Counted from the first letter of the stretch, positions 34,358 through 44,685 are shown. The stretch: DNA of 64,000 nt from Candidatus Blautia excrementipullorum (GCA_019118645.1 DWYN01000087.1:1-64000); one strand, 5' to 3'. The notes: generated by a model from the sequence alone, not told the origin. Made by a program: numbers and translations.

Positions 34358-37300
34358 ATGAATTTTACACATCTTCATGTTCATACAGAATACAGTCTTC
34401 TCGACGGCTCCAATAAGATCCAGGAATATGTGTCCAGGGTCAAGGAACTGGGCATGGACAGCGCCGCAATTACGGATCACGGGGTTATGTACGGGGTAAT
34501 TGATTTTTACAAGGCAGCGAAAGCCGCCGGAATTAATCCTGTTCTCGGCTGCGAGGTCTATGTGGCTCCCGGATCCAGATTTGACAGAGAGACAGGAAGC
34601 GGGGAAGACCGTTATTATCATCTTGTGCTCCTTGCGGAAAACAACCAGGGATACAGTAATCTGATGAAGATAGTTTCCAAGGGGTTTGTAGAGGGATTTT
34701 ACTATAAACCAAGGGTGGATCTGGAACTTCTCAGAGAATACCATGAGGGAATTATCGCACTGAGCGCCTGTCTGGCGGGAGAGGTGGCAAGATATCTGAC
34801 AAGAGGAATGTACGAAGACGCAAAAGCCGCAGCTCTCCGTTATCAGGATATCTTCGGGAAAGGAAATTTTTTCCTGGAGATGCAGGATCACGGAATTCCC
34901 CAGCAGCAGGCGGTAAACCAGCAGCTTCTGAAGATGCACAGGGAGACAGGAATTGAACTTGTCGCCACCAATGATGTACATTATACGTTTGCCGAGGACG
35001 CCGGACCTCACGATGTGCTTCTCTGTCTGCAGACCGGGAAAAAACTGGCGGATGAAGACCGCATGAGATATGAAGGCGGACAGTATTATGTCAAATCTCC
35101 GGAAGAAATGGCGAACCTTTTTCCATACGCGCTGGAAGCGCTTGAGAATACCCATAAAATAGCAGAGAGATGCCACGTGGAGATTGAATTCGGCGTAACC
35201 AAGCTGCCGAAATATGACGTGCCGGAGGGCTATACATCCTGGGAATATCTGAATAAGCTCTGCCATGAGGGGCTTGAGAAACGGTACCGGCCGGTGACGG
35301 ATAAGCTCAGGGAGCGCCTGGAATATGAGCTGTCCACAATCAAAAACATGGGATATGTGGATTACTTTCTGATTGTATGGGATTTTATCAAATATGCCAG
35401 GGACAACGACATCATGGTAGGTCCCGGCCGGGGATCGGCGGCAGGAAGCCTGGTTGCCTATACCCTGGGCATTACCCAGCTTGATCCTATTAAATACGAC
35501 CTTCTGTTTGAGCGTTTCCTGAATCCGGAGCGCGTATCCATGCCGGATATTGATGTGGACTTCTGCTTCGAGAGAAGACAGGAGGTTATTGATTATGTAG
35601 TGCGGAAATACGGAAAAGACAGGGTGGTGCAGATTGTAACCTTCGGTACGCTGGCCGCCCGGGGCGTGATCCGCGACGTAGGGAGAGTTCTGGATATGCC
35701 CTACGCCCAGGTGGACGCCATTGCCAAAATGATTCCCCAGGAGCTGAATATAACGATTGATAAGGCTCTGGAGATGAATCCGGAACTGCGCCGGGCTTAT
35801 GAGGAGCAGGAGGACATCACCAGGCTGATCGACACGGCAAAGCGTCTGGAGGGTCTGCCAAGACATACCTCCATGCATGCGGCAGGCGTGGTGATCAGCC
35901 AGAAAAGCGTAGATGAATATGTGCCTCTTTCCCGGGCCCAGGACGGTTCTATCACAACGCAGTTTACCATGACAACCCTGGAGGAGCTTGGGCTTCTTAA
36001 AATGGACTTTCTGGGACTTCGCACCCTGACCGTAATCCAGAACGCAGTCCAGCAGGTGGAAAAAAATACCGGCATCCGCCTGGATATGCAGAAAATTGAT
36101 TATAATGACAAGAAAGTCCTTGATTCTCTCGGAACAGGACGCTCGGACGGGGTGTTCCAGCTTGAAAGCGCCGGGATGAAAAGCTTCATGAAGGAGCTGA
36201 AGCCCCAGAGCCTGGAAGATGTAATCGCCGGCATCTCCCTGTACCGCCCGGGCCCGATGGATTTCATTCCCCAGTATATCCGGGGGAAAAATCGTCCGGA
36301 CACAATCCGCTATGACTGCCCTCAGCTGGAACCGATTTTGAAGTCGACTTACGGCTGCATTGTGTACCAGGAGCAGGTTATGCAGATCGTGCGCAGCCTG
36401 GCAGGATATACTCTCGGAAGAAGCGATCTGGTGCGCCGCGCTATGTCAAAAAAGAAGGCTTCCGTAATGGAAAAAGAGCGCCAGAATTTTGTCTATGGAA
36501 ATAAAGAAGAGGGAGTTCCGGGATGCATTGCCAATGGAATTCCGGAAAAAACGGCAAATAAGATTTACGATGAAATGACAGATTTTGCCAAATATGCTTT
36601 TAATAAGTCCCATGCGGCGGCGTATGCGGTGGTTTCCTATCAGACCGCTTTTCTGAAATACTATTATCCGGTGGAATTTATGGCGGCGCTGATGACCTCC
36701 GTAATTGAAATGCCAAATAAAGTGGCGGAGTATATTCTTGTCTGCCGTCAGATGGGAATTAAGATTCTGCCGCCGGATGTGAACAGAGGTACCTATGGAT
36801 TTTCGGTGGACGAAGGCGCGATCCGTTATGGCCTGTCCGCAATAAAGAGCGTGGGAAGACCTGTCATAGAAGCCCTGGTAAAAGAACGGGAGGAAAGAGG
36901 AGAATTTCTGTCCCTCAAAGATTTCGCGGAGCGTCTTTCCGGGGTGGTGAACAAAAGGGCAATTGAAAACTTTATCAAATCCGGAGCTTTGGACTGTCTG
37001 GAGGGAAACAGGCGGCAGAAGATGACCGTTTATGCCCAGATTGTGGACAATATCGCTAAGGAAAAGAAAAACGACATTGCAGGGCAGATGACGCTTTTTG
37101 ATTTTGCCGGAGAAGATGTGAAAAAAGATTTCGAGATCCGGATGCCGGAAGTAGAAGAATACGATAAAGATACGATCCTTGCCTTTGAAAAAGAAGTTCT
37201 TGGAATTTACTTAAGCGGACATCCCCTGGAACAGTGCAGGGAGATGATGGAAAAAATCATAACCGCAAGAACCACAGATTTTCAGCCGGAGGAAGAGTCC

Positions 37301-37825
37301 GGGATACCCAAGGTGCGCGACAATCAGAAAGTGATTGTGGGCGGCATGATTACGGATAAAACGATTAAATATACAAAGAATAATAAGGTGATGGCTTTTC
37401 TGACAGTGGAGGATCTTGTGGGAACTGTTGAAGTTGTGGTTTTCCCCAGGGATTATGAAAAATGGAATTCTCTTCTCGGAGACGAAGCCCGGGTGTTCAT
37501 TCAGGGACGGGTAAGCGCTGAGGACGACAAGGCCAGCAAACTGATTCTGGAAAAGGCAAGAGCTTTTGACGATATTCCCAGAGAACTGTGGATTCAGTTT
37601 AGAGACAGGGAGGACTACAGCCGTCAGGAGCAGTGGCTTTTGGGATTTCTCAGCCAGAATTCAGGGTCTGACAGTGTTGTCATCTACTTAAAGGATGTCA
37701 ATGCCATGAAGAGGCTGCCGGCTGGTTTTCATGTAAGGATAAATGATTCCTGCACCGAGGAGCTCAGCAAAAAATATGGAGAATCCAATGTTAAAGTTGT
37801 GCAAAGAGTATTGAAAAACTTCTGA
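34358..37825 (+). CDS. dnaE: DNA polymerase III alpha subunit (DnaE)
   Basis: 1155-residue replicative polymerase subunit. Residues 1 to about 210 are the PHP domain (THLHVHTEYSLLDGS; AITDHGVM). The palm has GPGRGSAAGSLVAYTLG and the catalytic DIDVDF (about residue 400). A helix-hairpin-helix and the OB fold with VGGMITDKTI lie in the C-terminal third. AAAGGATGG precedes the ATG. It belongs to the DnaE type I class by length. Confidence 0.97.
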   Translation: MNFTHLHVHTEYSLLDGSNKIQEYVSRVKELGMDSAAITDHGVMYGVIDFYKAAKAAGINPVLGCEVYVAPGSRFDRETGSGEDRYYHLVLLAENNQGYSNLMKIVSKGFVEGFYYKPRVDLELLREYHEGIIALSACLAGEVARYLTRGMYEDAKAAALRYQDIFGKGNFFLEMQDHGIPQQQAVNQQLLKMHRETGIELVATNDVHYTFAEDAGPHDVLLCLQTGKKLADEDRMRYEGGQYYVKSPEEMANLFPYALEALENTHKIAERCHVEIEFGVTKLPKYDVPEGYTSWEYLNKLCHEGLEKRYRPVTDKLRERLEYELSTIKNMGYVDYFLIVWDFIKYARDNDIMVGPGRGSAAGSLVAYTLGITQLDPIKYDLLFERFLNPERVSMPDIDVDFCFERRQEVIDYVVRKYGKDRVVQIVTFGTLAARGVIRDVGRVLDMPYAQVDAIAKMIPQELNITIDKALEMNPELRRAYEEQEDITRLIDTAKRLEGLPRHTSMHAAGVVISQKSVDEYVPLSRAQDGSITTQFTMTTLEELGLLKMDFLGLRTLTVIQNAVQQVEKNTGIRLDMQKIDYNDKKVLDSLGTGRSDGVFQLESAGMKSFMKELKPQSLEDVIAGISLYRPGPMDFIPQYIRGKNRPDTIRYDCPQLEPILKSTYGCIVYQEQVMQIVRSLAGYTLGRSDLVRRAMSKKKASVMEKERQNFVYGNKEEGVPGCIANGIPEKTANKIYDEMTDFAKYAFNKSHAAAYAVVSYQTAFLKYYYPVEFMAALMTSVIEMPNKVAEYILVCRQMGIKILPPDVNRGTYGFSVDEGAIRYGLSAIKSVGRPVIEALVKEREERGEFLSLKDFAERLSGVVNKRAIENFIKSGALDCLEGNRRQKMTVYAQIVDNIAKEKKNDIAGQMTLFDFAGEDVKKDFEIRMPEVEEYDKDTILAFEKEVLGIYLSGHPLEQCREMMEKIITARTTDFQPEEESGIPKVRDNQKVIVGGMITDKTIKYTKNNKVMAFLTVEDLVGTVEVVVFPRDYEKWNSLLGDEARVFIQGRVSAEDDKASKLILEKARAFDDIPRELWIQFRDREDYSRQEQWLLGFLSQNSGSDSVVIYLKDVNAMKRLPAGFHVRINDSCTEELSKKYGESNVKVVQRVLKNF

Positions 37826-37917
37826 AAATGCTTTAAACTATAACCGAATATGTGTAGAACAGATAAGTATTGATTTTCCGTTCTCGGCGGAAAGTCGGAA
37901 TATGGAGGAATGGAATC

Positions 37918-38907
37918 ATGGCAGAAAAGAAGATAAAGACCATTGGCGTTCTGACCAGCGGCGGAGATGCTCCGGGAATGAATGCCGCAATCCGTGCTGT
38001 TGTAAGAAGAGGTCTCAGCAGCGGACTGAATGTAAAAGGTATTTATAAAGGATACAACGGACTTTTAAATGAAGAAATTATAGATATGACAGCGAAGGAC
38101 GTATCTGATACGATCCAGAGAGGCGGTACGATCCTGTATACTGCGCGCTGCGCTGAGTTCCGTACGCCGGAAGGCCAGCAGAGAGGCGCGGAAGTGTGCA
38201 GAAAGCACGGCATTGACGGACTGGTTGTTATCGGAGGCGATGGTTCCTTTGCAGGCGCTCAGAAACTGGCGAACCTTGGAATTAACACAATCGGTGTTCC
38301 GGGAACCATTGACCTGGATATCGCCTGTACAGAATATACCATTGGATTTGACACGGCAGTGAATACAGCGATGGAGGCCATCGACAAAGTACGTGATACC
38401 TCTACTTCCCATGAGCGGTGCAGCATCATCGAGGTAATGGGACGGAACGCAGGCTATCTCGCAATGTGGTGCGGCATCGCCAACGGCGCAGAGGATATTC
38501 TGATTCCTGAGAAATATGATTACGATGAGCAGAAGCTGATCAACAATATTATTGAGAGCCGTAAGGCGGGCAAGAAACATCACATTATCGTCAACGCGGA
38601 GGGCATCGGCCATTCCGAGGCTATGGCGAAGCGTATTGAGGCTGCCACCGGAATTGAGACCCGCGCAACAATTCTCGGCCACATGCAGAGGGGAGGAAGT
38701 CCTACCTGTAAAGACCGTGTATATGCGTCTATGATGGGAGCTCTTGCAGTAGACCTTCTGGTAGAGGGAAAATCCTGCCGCGTAGTCGGATACCGTCACG
38801 GCGAGTTCATGGACTTTGATATCAACGAGGCTCTTGCCATGAAGAAGGACGTATCTCCTTATATGTGGGAGGTATGCAATTCTCTTTCTCACAATTACAA
38901 GAAATAA
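37918..38907 (+). CDS. pfkA: ATP-dependent 6-phosphofructokinase
   Basis: Phosphorylates fructose-6-phosphate in glycolysis. 329 residues from ATG 37918 with TATGGAGGAA upstream; the track start at 37870 is longer and unsupported. It has TSGGDAPGMN, GGDGS with Gly at the position that favours ATP over pyrophosphate, and EVMGRNAGYLA. The usual PGTIDND motif reads PGTIDLD here, which I recall in other Clostridia but is unusual against E. coli. Two hairpins follow. Confidence 0.95.
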   Translation: MAEKKIKTIGVLTSGGDAPGMNAAIRAVVRRGLSSGLNVKGIYKGYNGLLNEEIIDMTAKDVSDTIQRGGTILYTARCAEFRTPEGQQRGAEVCRKHGIDGLVVIGGDGSFAGAQKLANLGINTIGVPGTIDLDIACTEYTIGFDTAVNTAMEAIDKVRDTSTSHERCSIIEVMGRNAGYLAMWCGIANGAEDILIPEKYDYDEQKLINNIIESRKAGKKHHIIVNAEGIGHSEAMAKRIEAATGIETRATILGHMQRGGSPTCKDRVYASMMGALAVDLLVEGKSCRVVGYRHGEFMDFDINEALAMKKDVSPYMWEVCNSLSHNYKK

Positions 38908-38916
38908 AAATCATAA

Positions 38917-38967
38917 CCGGCTGCGTGCAGCCGGGGATTTACAGGAGACCACCGTCAGGCGGTCTCC
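38917..38967 (+). terminator. Two hairpins after pfkA
   Basis: CCGGCTGC-GT-GCAGCCGG (38917-38934) and GGAGACC-N10-GGTCTCC (38944-38967). Neither has a strong U-tract; the second one reaches almost to the next gene's start region, so it may be a translational or attenuation element. Confidence 0.4.
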
Positions 38968-38988
38968 GTTATGTATAGAGGAGTATAT

Positions 38989-39765
38989 ATGATCGCCAGT
39001 TTGCAGAATGCGCAGGTCAAAAATATTATAAAACTGAATCAGAAGGCAAAGGAACGCAGGGAACAGGGCCTTTTTATCGCTGAGGGAAGAAAGATGTTTC
39101 TGGAAGCGCCCTCCGGCTGGATTCACAAGGTGTATGTGTCGGAGTCCATGGAAAAGGACGAAGAGGTGATGGCGCGCGCCAGGCTCTTTTCCCGGGAGAC
39201 GGTGACGGATACAGTGTTCCGCCAGATGAGCGATACGCAGACGCCGCAGGGCGTTCTGACTGTCCTTCACAGGCCTGCCTATCAGGAGGAAGAGCTCCTG
39301 AAACAGCCGGATCCTGTGATTATGGTTCTGGAGGATCTTCAGGATCCCGGAAATGCCGGAACGATTCTGCGCACAGCTGAGGGAGCTGGCGTCAGCGGTG
39401 TTTTTCTCACAAAGAGCTGTGTGGATATTACAAACCCAAAAGTAATCCGTGCTACAATGGGCTCAGTATATAGAATGCCTTTTGTATATGTGGAGAATGT
39501 GCCGTCTCTGAAAGAACTTTTCCGGAGCAGGGGAATCCGGATTTTTGCCGCGCATTTACAGGGTAAAAAAGCGTATTATGAGGAAACCTATCAGGGAGGA
39601 ACTGCCTTTTTGATCGGCAATGAGGGAAAAGGCCTGACAGCTGAGGCGGCTGAGGCGGCGGATACGCTGATCCGCATTCCCATGTGCGGCCAGGTGGAAT
39701 CTCTCAATGCGGCTATGGCGGCGGGGATCCTTATGTACGAAGCGGCCCGTCAGCGGAGAAGCTGA
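38989..39765 (+). CDS. SpoU/TrmH-family RNA methyltransferase
   Basis: 258 residues from ATG 38989 with GAGGAG upstream. SAM-dependent ribose 2'-O-methyltransferase of SPOUT fold: motif NAGTILRTAEGAG, then NEGKGLTAEAAEAAD and the C-terminal PMCGQVESLNAAMAAGI knot. The N-terminal 90 residues are the typical L30-like substrate-binding part. The target RNA position (23S rRNA or tRNA) cannot be told. Confidence 0.92.
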   Translation: MIASLQNAQVKNIIKLNQKAKERREQGLFIAEGRKMFLEAPSGWIHKVYVSESMEKDEEVMARARLFSRETVTDTVFRQMSDTQTPQGVLTVLHRPAYQEEELLKQPDPVIMVLEDLQDPGNAGTILRTAEGAGVSGVFLTKSCVDITNPKVIRATMGSVYRMPFVYVENVPSLKELFRSRGIRIFAAHLQGKKAYYEETYQGGTAFLIGNEGKGLTAEAAEAADTLIRIPMCGQVESLNAAMAAGILMYEAARQRRS

Positions 39766-39823
39766 GGGAGACGGTTCAAAGGACGGTTACGCAGGACAGA
39801 AGAGAGGAAGGAGGTTCAGGCTT

Positions 39824-40273
39824 ATGGAACTGGTTATGGGGCCTTTTATCTGGCTGGCGCTGGTGGCTGTGCTGCTGATTATAGAGGCGGTCACAGTAGG
39901 GCTCACAACCGTGTGGTTTGCCGGCGGAGCGCTTGCGGCGGCGATAGCGTCCTGGCTGGGAGCAGGACAGGCAGTGCAGTGGATTCTTTTTCTGGCTGTA
40001 TCTCTGGTGCTCCTGATTTTTACAAGACCTCTGGCTGTGCGCTACATGAACCGGGAAGTTTCCCGCACCAATGTAGACAGCCTGATCGGGAAAAGAGCTG
40101 TCGTGATTCAGGAAATCAATAATCTGGCCCAGACAGGACAGGTGAGGATCAATGACCTGGAATGGATGGCGCGGACAAAAGAGGACGAATGCACGATCCC
40201 GGAAAAGGCGGTTGTGATAATAAAAGAGGTAAAAGGCGTAAAACTGATTGTGGAAGAGGAAAAGGAGGGATAA
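39824..40273 (+). CDS. NfeD-like membrane protein
   Basis: 149 residues from ATG 39824, with AAGGAGG upstream; the track start at 39707 lies inside the preceding gene. Two or three membrane spans (PFIWLALVAVLLIIEAVTVG, WFAGGALAAAIASWLG, WILFLAVSLVLLIFT) are followed by a soluble OB-fold with SLIGKRAVVIQEI and WMARTKED. NfeD proteins pair with SPFH/stomatin proteins, and one follows immediately (3-bp gap). Confidence 0.85.
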   Translation: MELVMGPFIWLALVAVLLIIEAVTVGLTTVWFAGGALAAAIASWLGAGQAVQWILFLAVSLVLLIFTRPLAVRYMNREVSRTNVDSLIGKRAVVIQEINNLAQTGQVRINDLEWMARTKEDECTIPEKAVVIIKEVKGVKLIVEEEKEG

Positions 40274-40276
40274 ACT

Positions 40277-41224
40277 ATGGGCTTTGGTATTATTTTTGTG
40301 ATTGTTATATGTATTCTGGCGCTGTGGATTCTGGCGTCCTGCATCAAGATCGTTCCCCAGGCGTATGCGGTTGTTCTGGAAAGGCTGGGCGCTTACCGCA
40401 CCACCTGGAATACGGGCATTCATTTTAAGGTGCCTTTTATTGAGCGTGTTGCCCGGAAGGTTAATTTAAAGGAGCAGGTGGTGGATTTTCCTCCCCAGCC
40501 CGTAATTACTAAGGATAACGTAACAATGCAGATTGATACGGTTGTGTTTTTCCAGATTACGGATCCGAAACTGTTCGCCTACGGTGTGGAGAATCCTATT
40601 ATGGCCATAGAGAATCTCTCCGCCACCACCCTCAGAAACATTATCGGCGATATGGAGCTGGATGAAACTCTGACCTCCCGTGAAGTGATTAATACGAAGA
40701 TGCGCGCGTCTCTTGATGTTGCTACAGATCCCTGGGGAATCAAGGTAAACCGTGTGGAGCTGAAGAATATCATTCCTCCGGCTGCGATTCAGGACGCTAT
40801 GGAGAAGCAGATGAAGGCTGAGCGTGAGCGCCGTGAAGCGATTCTGATCGCGGAAGGTGAGAAGCGTTCTACCATCCTTGTGGCGGAAGGAAAGAAGCAG
40901 TCCGCGATTCTTGACGCGGAGGCGGAGAAACAGGCAGCGATCCTCAGGGCGGAGGCCCAGAAGGAGCGTATGATCAAAGAGGCGGAAGGCCAGGCGGAGG
41001 CCGTCCTGAAAGTACAGAATGCCAATGCGGAAGGCATCCGTATGATCCGGGAAGCCGGCGCGGACCAGGCAGTTCTGACTCTGAAGAGCCTGGAGGCGTT
41101 TATGAAGGCAGCCGACGGCAGAGCCACGAAGATCATCATTCCTTCCGAGATACAGGGGCTGGCAGGCCTTGCGTCTTCTTTGAAGGAAATTGTGGCAGAG
41201 GATAAAAATTCGGCGCAGCAGTAA
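40277..41224 (+). CDS. SPFH-domain protein (stomatin/QmcA-like)
   Basis: 315 residues with one N-terminal membrane span ([19 protein letters not shown]), an SPFH/band-7 domain ([30 protein letters not shown]) and a long C-terminal Ala/Glu helical region ([17 protein letters not shown]). Such proteins form oligomeric scaffolds in membrane microdomains and act with NfeD partners. The pair is a conserved unit. Confidence 0.93.
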   Translation: MGFGIIFVIVICILALWILASCIKIVPQAYAVVLERLGAYRTTWNTGIHFKVPFIERVARKVNLKEQVVDFPPQPVITKDNVTMQIDTVVFFQITDPKLFAYGVENPIMAIENLSATTLRNIIGDMELDETLTSREVINTKMRASLDVATDPWGIKVNRVELKNIIPPAAIQDAMEKQMKAERERREAILIAEGEKRSTILVAEGKKQSAILDAEAEKQAAILRAEAQKERMIKEAEGQAEAVLKVQNANAEGIRMIREAGADQAVLTLKSLEAFMKAADGRATKIIIPSEIQGLAGLASSLKEIVAEDKNSAQQ

Positions 41225-41234
41225 AAAACAATGC

Positions 41235-41263
41235 GCAGAGGCCGGTTCGAAACCGGTCTCTGC
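41235..41263. promoter_or_regulatory. Hairpin upstream of argF
   Basis: GCAGAGGCCGGTT-CGA-AACCGGTCTCTGC forms a 13-bp stem with one G-U pair, 23 bp before the argF ATG. There is no U-tract. It may be a 5' leader structure or the end of the SPFH transcript. Confidence 0.4.
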
Positions 41264-41286
41264 AGAAAATAAGAGGAGAGATTATT

Positions 41287-42288
41287 ATGAACTTAAAAGG
41301 ACGGAATTTCCTGACACTGAAGGACTTTACACCGGAGGAGATCAATTACCTTCTTGACTTGTCCGCGGAGCTGAAAGAAAAGAAGAAAAATGGAGAACTT
41401 CACGAGTATTACAGAGGCAAAAATATTGCCCTGATCTTTGAAAAGACAAGTACCAGAACCCGCTGCGCCTTTGAGGTTGCGGCCCATGACCTGGGTATGG
41501 GGAGCACTTATCTGGATCCTTCCGGTTCTCAGATAGGCAAGAAGGAGAGCATCGCGGATACCGCGAGAGTTCTTGGAAGAATGTACGACGGAATCGAGTA
41601 CAGAGGATTCGGCCAGGAGATCGTGGAGGAGCTTGCGAAGTACGCGGGCGTGCCGGTGTGGAACGGACTGACCAACGAGTACCATCCTACCCAGATGCTG
41701 GCGGATATGCTTACTATCCGGGAACATTTCGGAAGGCTGAAGGGAATCCGTCTGGTATATATGGGAGACGCCCGCTATAACATGGGAAATTCCCTTATGA
41801 TCGCCTGCTCAAAACTTGGCATGCATTTTGTTGCCTGCACCACAAAAAAATACTTCCCCAATGAGGAACTGGTAAACCTCTGCCAGGGCTGGGCAAAGGA
41901 ATCCGGAGGAACCATCACTCTTACGGAAAACGTGGAAGAGGGAACGAAAAACGCCGATGTGATCTACACGGACGTCTGGGTATCCATGGGAGAGCCGGAT
42001 GAAGTGTGGGAAGAGCGCATCCGTGATCTGACGCCTTATAAAGTGACAAAGGATGTTATGAAAAACGCCGGAGAAAAGGCGATTTTTCTTCACTGTCTGC
42101 CATCCTTCCATGATCTTAAAACAAAGATCGGAAAGGAAATGGGAGAGCGCTTCCGGCTTACGGATATGGAGGTTACGGACGAGGTGTTTGAATCTCCCCA
42201 GTCTCTTGTATTTGACGAGGCGGAAAACCGTATGCACACAATTAAGGCGGTGATGGTGGCAACCCTGGGAGAGCCGGAGAATAAATAA
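41287..42288 (+). CDS. argF: Ornithine carbamoyltransferase
   Basis: 333 residues. Carbamoyl-phosphate binding STRTR at about residue 54, HPTQ in [12 protein letters not shown], the ornithine-side HCLPSF and [12 protein letters not shown]. It makes citrulline from ornithine and carbamoyl phosphate. No other arginine gene is adjacent, so it could serve biosynthesis or the deiminase pathway. GAGGAGAG precedes the ATG. Confidence 0.95.
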   Translation: MNLKGRNFLTLKDFTPEEINYLLDLSAELKEKKKNGELHEYYRGKNIALIFEKTSTRTRCAFEVAAHDLGMGSTYLDPSGSQIGKKESIADTARVLGRMYDGIEYRGFGQEIVEELAKYAGVPVWNGLTNEYHPTQMLADMLTIREHFGRLKGIRLVYMGDARYNMGNSLMIACSKLGMHFVACTTKKYFPNEELVNLCQGWAKESGGTITLTENVEEGTKNADVIYTDVWVSMGEPDEVWEERIRDLTPYKVTKDVMKNAGEKAIFLHCLPSFHDLKTKIGKEMGERFRLTDMEVTDEVFESPQSLVFDEAENRMHTIKAVMVATLGEPENK

Positions 42289-42338
42289 CAGCCTGTACTG
42301 CCGCGGCGAACGCGAAATTCTCTGAGATACAGGATGAT

Positions 42339-43148
42339 ATGGCGGAGAAAGCAATGTACGATCAAAATACAATTTCAAAGGCAATACATACGAAATGGGC
42401 GGGCAAAACCGTCCATTTTGTGAAAGAAACAGATTCTACAAATAACTGGGCCAAAGATCTGTCGCGGCAGGGAGCTCCTCATGGAACACTTGCAGCGGCA
42501 GAATTTCAGTCTGCGGGAAAAGGAAGACTGGGAAGGGCATGGAAGGCCCCGGAGGGAAGTTCGGTGATGATGTCCCTTCTGCTGCGCCCGTCCTTTGAGC
42601 CGGCGTACGCGTCCATGCTGACGCTTGTTATGGGTCTGAGCGTGGCCCAGGCGGTAGAAAGCCTGGACATTCAGACGTCCATCAAGTGGCCCAATGACGT
42701 GGTGGTTTCCCGGAAAAAAATCTGCGGCATCCTCACGGAAATGGGACTGGAAAACGGGAAGATCCGCGAAGTGATCATCGGAGTGGGAATCAACGTGAAT
42801 ACGGAGAGTTTTCCGGAGGAGCTTGCGGATAAGGCCACTTCCCTCCGGCTGGAAACAGGAAAGAAATATGACCGGAACCAGGTGGCAGGCCTGGTGATGG
42901 GGAAATTTGAGACAAACTATGAAAGATTTGTCCGCACCTGCGATCTCAGCCTGCTCCTGGAGGATTACAACCGGCTTCTTGCAAACAGAGAACAGCCGGT
43001 GCGGATTCTTGACAAAAATCAGCCCTTTGAGGGCATCGCTCTGGGAGTGAATGAAAAAGGGGAACTTCTGGTGCAGACGGAGACGGAGGGTGTGCGCCCT
43101 GTCCGGGCAGGGGAAGTGTCCGTGAGAGGACTGTACAGCTATGTGTGA
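42339..43148 (+). CDS. birA: Biotin-[acetyl-CoA-carboxylase] ligase without DNA-binding domain
   Basis: 269 residues: the ligase domain starts at FVKETDSTNNWAK, with GKGRLGRAWKAPEGSS and KWPNDVVV motifs, then the C-terminal SH3-like part ending in VSVRGLYSY. Only about 20 residues precede the ligase domain, so the N-terminal winged-helix of E. coli BirA is absent and the protein should not act as a repressor. ACAGGA precedes the ATG at 42339. Confidence 0.92.
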   Translation: MAEKAMYDQNTISKAIHTKWAGKTVHFVKETDSTNNWAKDLSRQGAPHGTLAAAEFQSAGKGRLGRAWKAPEGSSVMMSLLLRPSFEPAYASMLTLVMGLSVAQAVESLDIQTSIKWPNDVVVSRKKICGILTEMGLENGKIREVIIGVGINVNTESFPEELADKATSLRLETGKKYDRNQVAGLVMGKFETNYERFVRTCDLSLLLEDYNRLLANREQPVRILDKNQPFEGIALGVNEKGELLVQTETEGVRPVRAGEVSVRGLYSYV

Positions 43149-43222
43149 GGGAAGCAGGCGGACGCTCTGCAAATTGTGCGCTCTTTGCAGGTCCGCCATG
43201 AGAAAAGATACAGGAGGAAGAT

Positions 43223-43585
43223 ATGTATCAGGACAGAATTGTGCTCTGCGGCGCCAGCGCCTATGAGCAGAAATATTATTTTAACCAGGATTTTGATTCT
43301 CTGCCGGAGGCGGTAAAAAAAGAACTGCAGATTATGTGCGTGCTTTATACCGAAGAAATCGGAGGAATCCTGACTCTTGAATTCGATGAGGAAGGGAATC
43401 TTCAGTTTAAAACAGAGGCTTTGGACGCAGACGCCATGTATGACGAGATCGGCAGTGTGCTGAGAATCAAAAAACTTCAGACAGAAAAAAGAGAACTTCT
43501 GGAATCCCTGGAAATGTACTACCGTGTATTTTTCCTGGGCGAAATCCCCGAGGAAGTGGGGAAAAATGTGGATAACGGAGACTGA
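43223..43585 (+). CDS. Conserved hypothetical protein next to dusB
   Basis: 120 residues, no signal or membrane span: IVLCGASAYEQKYYFNQDF, IMCVLYTEEIGGIL, and a C-terminal ETLEMYYRVFFLGEIP-like helix. I recall an uncharacterised Lachnospiraceae family of this size (possibly DUF6145) in front of dusB, but no function is known. GGAGGAAG is before the ATG, and the stop is 3 bp before dusB. Confidence 0.75.
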   Translation: MYQDRIVLCGASAYEQKYYFNQDFDSLPEAVKKELQIMCVLYTEEIGGILTLEFDEEGNLQFKTEALDADAMYDEIGSVLRIKKLQTEKRELLESLEMYYRVFFLGEIPEEVGKNVDNGD

Positions 43586-43588
43586 AAC

Positions 43589-44572
43589 ATGATAAGACGG
43601 TGGAAAATCGGACCGGTGGATATAGAAAATCCTTTTGTGCTTGCGCCAATGGCGGGAATTACGGATCTTCCGTTCCGGGGACTCTGCAGAGAGCAGGGAG
43701 CGGGTCTGGTATATACGGAGATGGTAAGCGCAAAAGCAATTTCCTACCGCAACAGAAATACGCTCCCCCTGATGGAGATCAGCCCCGGGGAGCATCCGGC
43801 AGCTCTTCAGATTTTCGGCAGCGAGCCGGAACTGATGGCTGAGGTGGCCAGGAGCATTGAGGAGCAGCCTTTCGATATTTTGGACATCAATATGGGCTGT
43901 CCGGTACCGAAGGTGGTGAATAACGGAGAAGGATCGGCGCTTCTGAAAAATCCCGCTCTGATACGCGAGATCGTCACAGCGGTGTCCGGAGCAGTCAAAA
44001 AGCCTGTGACAGTGAAAATCCGTATTGGATTTGAGGGCGCTTCTGTGGATCCGGTGGAAATCGCGAAAATCATTGAGGATTCCGGCGCGGCGGCCCTTGC
44101 GGTTCATGGCAGAACCAGGCAGCAGTACTATTCCGGCCATGCAGACTGGGAGACAATCCGGAAGATAAAAGAGGCGGTTTCCATTCCGGTAATGGGAAAC
44201 GGAGACGTGGACAGCCCCAAGAAAGCGGAGGCCATGTTGAAAGAGACAGGATGCGACGCAGTGATGATCGGAAGAGCAGCGAGAGGCAATCCCTGGATTT
44301 TCCGGGAAATGAATCACTATTTTCAGACGGGCGAGCTTCTTCCCAGACCCTCCCTTGAAGAGCTGAAAGAAATGATCCTGCGCCATACCAGATGGCAGAT
44401 AGAAAAAAAGGGCGAGTATACCGGAATCCGGGAAATGCGCAAGCATGTGGCATGGTATACTGCGGGAATGAGACACAGCGCAGGCATCCGGCGGGAGTCT
44501 AATCTGATTTCCAGCTATCAGGAACTGGAGGCGCTTCTGGAGCGTCTTTCCGCCCAGGAAAATAAAATGTGA
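43589..44572 (+). CDS. dusB: tRNA-dihydrouridine synthase
   Basis: 327 residues, FMN-dependent reductase of uridines in the tRNA D loop. The barrel has MAGITDLPFRGLCR, the catalytic Cys in INMGCPVPKVV (about residue 103), KIRIGFE, AVHGRTRQQ and GNGDVDSP, then the C-terminal helical domain. Match to DusB by overall motif order. Confidence 0.94.
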   Translation: MIRRWKIGPVDIENPFVLAPMAGITDLPFRGLCREQGAGLVYTEMVSAKAISYRNRNTLPLMEISPGEHPAALQIFGSEPELMAEVARSIEEQPFDILDINMGCPVPKVVNNGEGSALLKNPALIREIVTAVSGAVKKPVTVKIRIGFEGASVDPVEIAKIIEDSGAAALAVHGRTRQQYYSGHADWETIRKIKEAVSIPVMGNGDVDSPKKAEAMLKETGCDAVMIGRAARGNPWIFREMNHYFQTGELLPRPSLEELKEMILRHTRWQIEKKGEYTGIREMRKHVAWYTAGMRHSAGIRRESNLISSYQELEALLERLSAQENKM

Positions 44573-44611
44573 TTTTTGCCTGAAACCTGCGGAAATACAG
44601 CCTTTTTGAGC

Positions 44612-44640
44612 TTGACAACGGACAGGGTTTTGGGTATAAT
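44612..44640 (+). promoter_or_regulatory. Consensus promoter upstream of greA
   Basis: TTGACA (44612-44617), 17-bp spacer, TATAAT (44635-44640). It is a perfect sigma-A consensus. A 51-codon ORF (44686) lies between it and greA. Confidence 0.85.
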
Positions 44641-44685
44641 ACAGAAATTGTGAATATCCTAGAATAATACTGCCCTTTTGGCGGT

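Noticed and set aside
34334-35878. 514-residue minus-strand ORF
   Set aside because: Antisense shadow of dnaE, without domain motifs or a start signal.
43139-44476. 445-residue minus-strand ORF
   Set aside because: Antisense shadow of the dusB region, His-rich composition typical of reverse frames.
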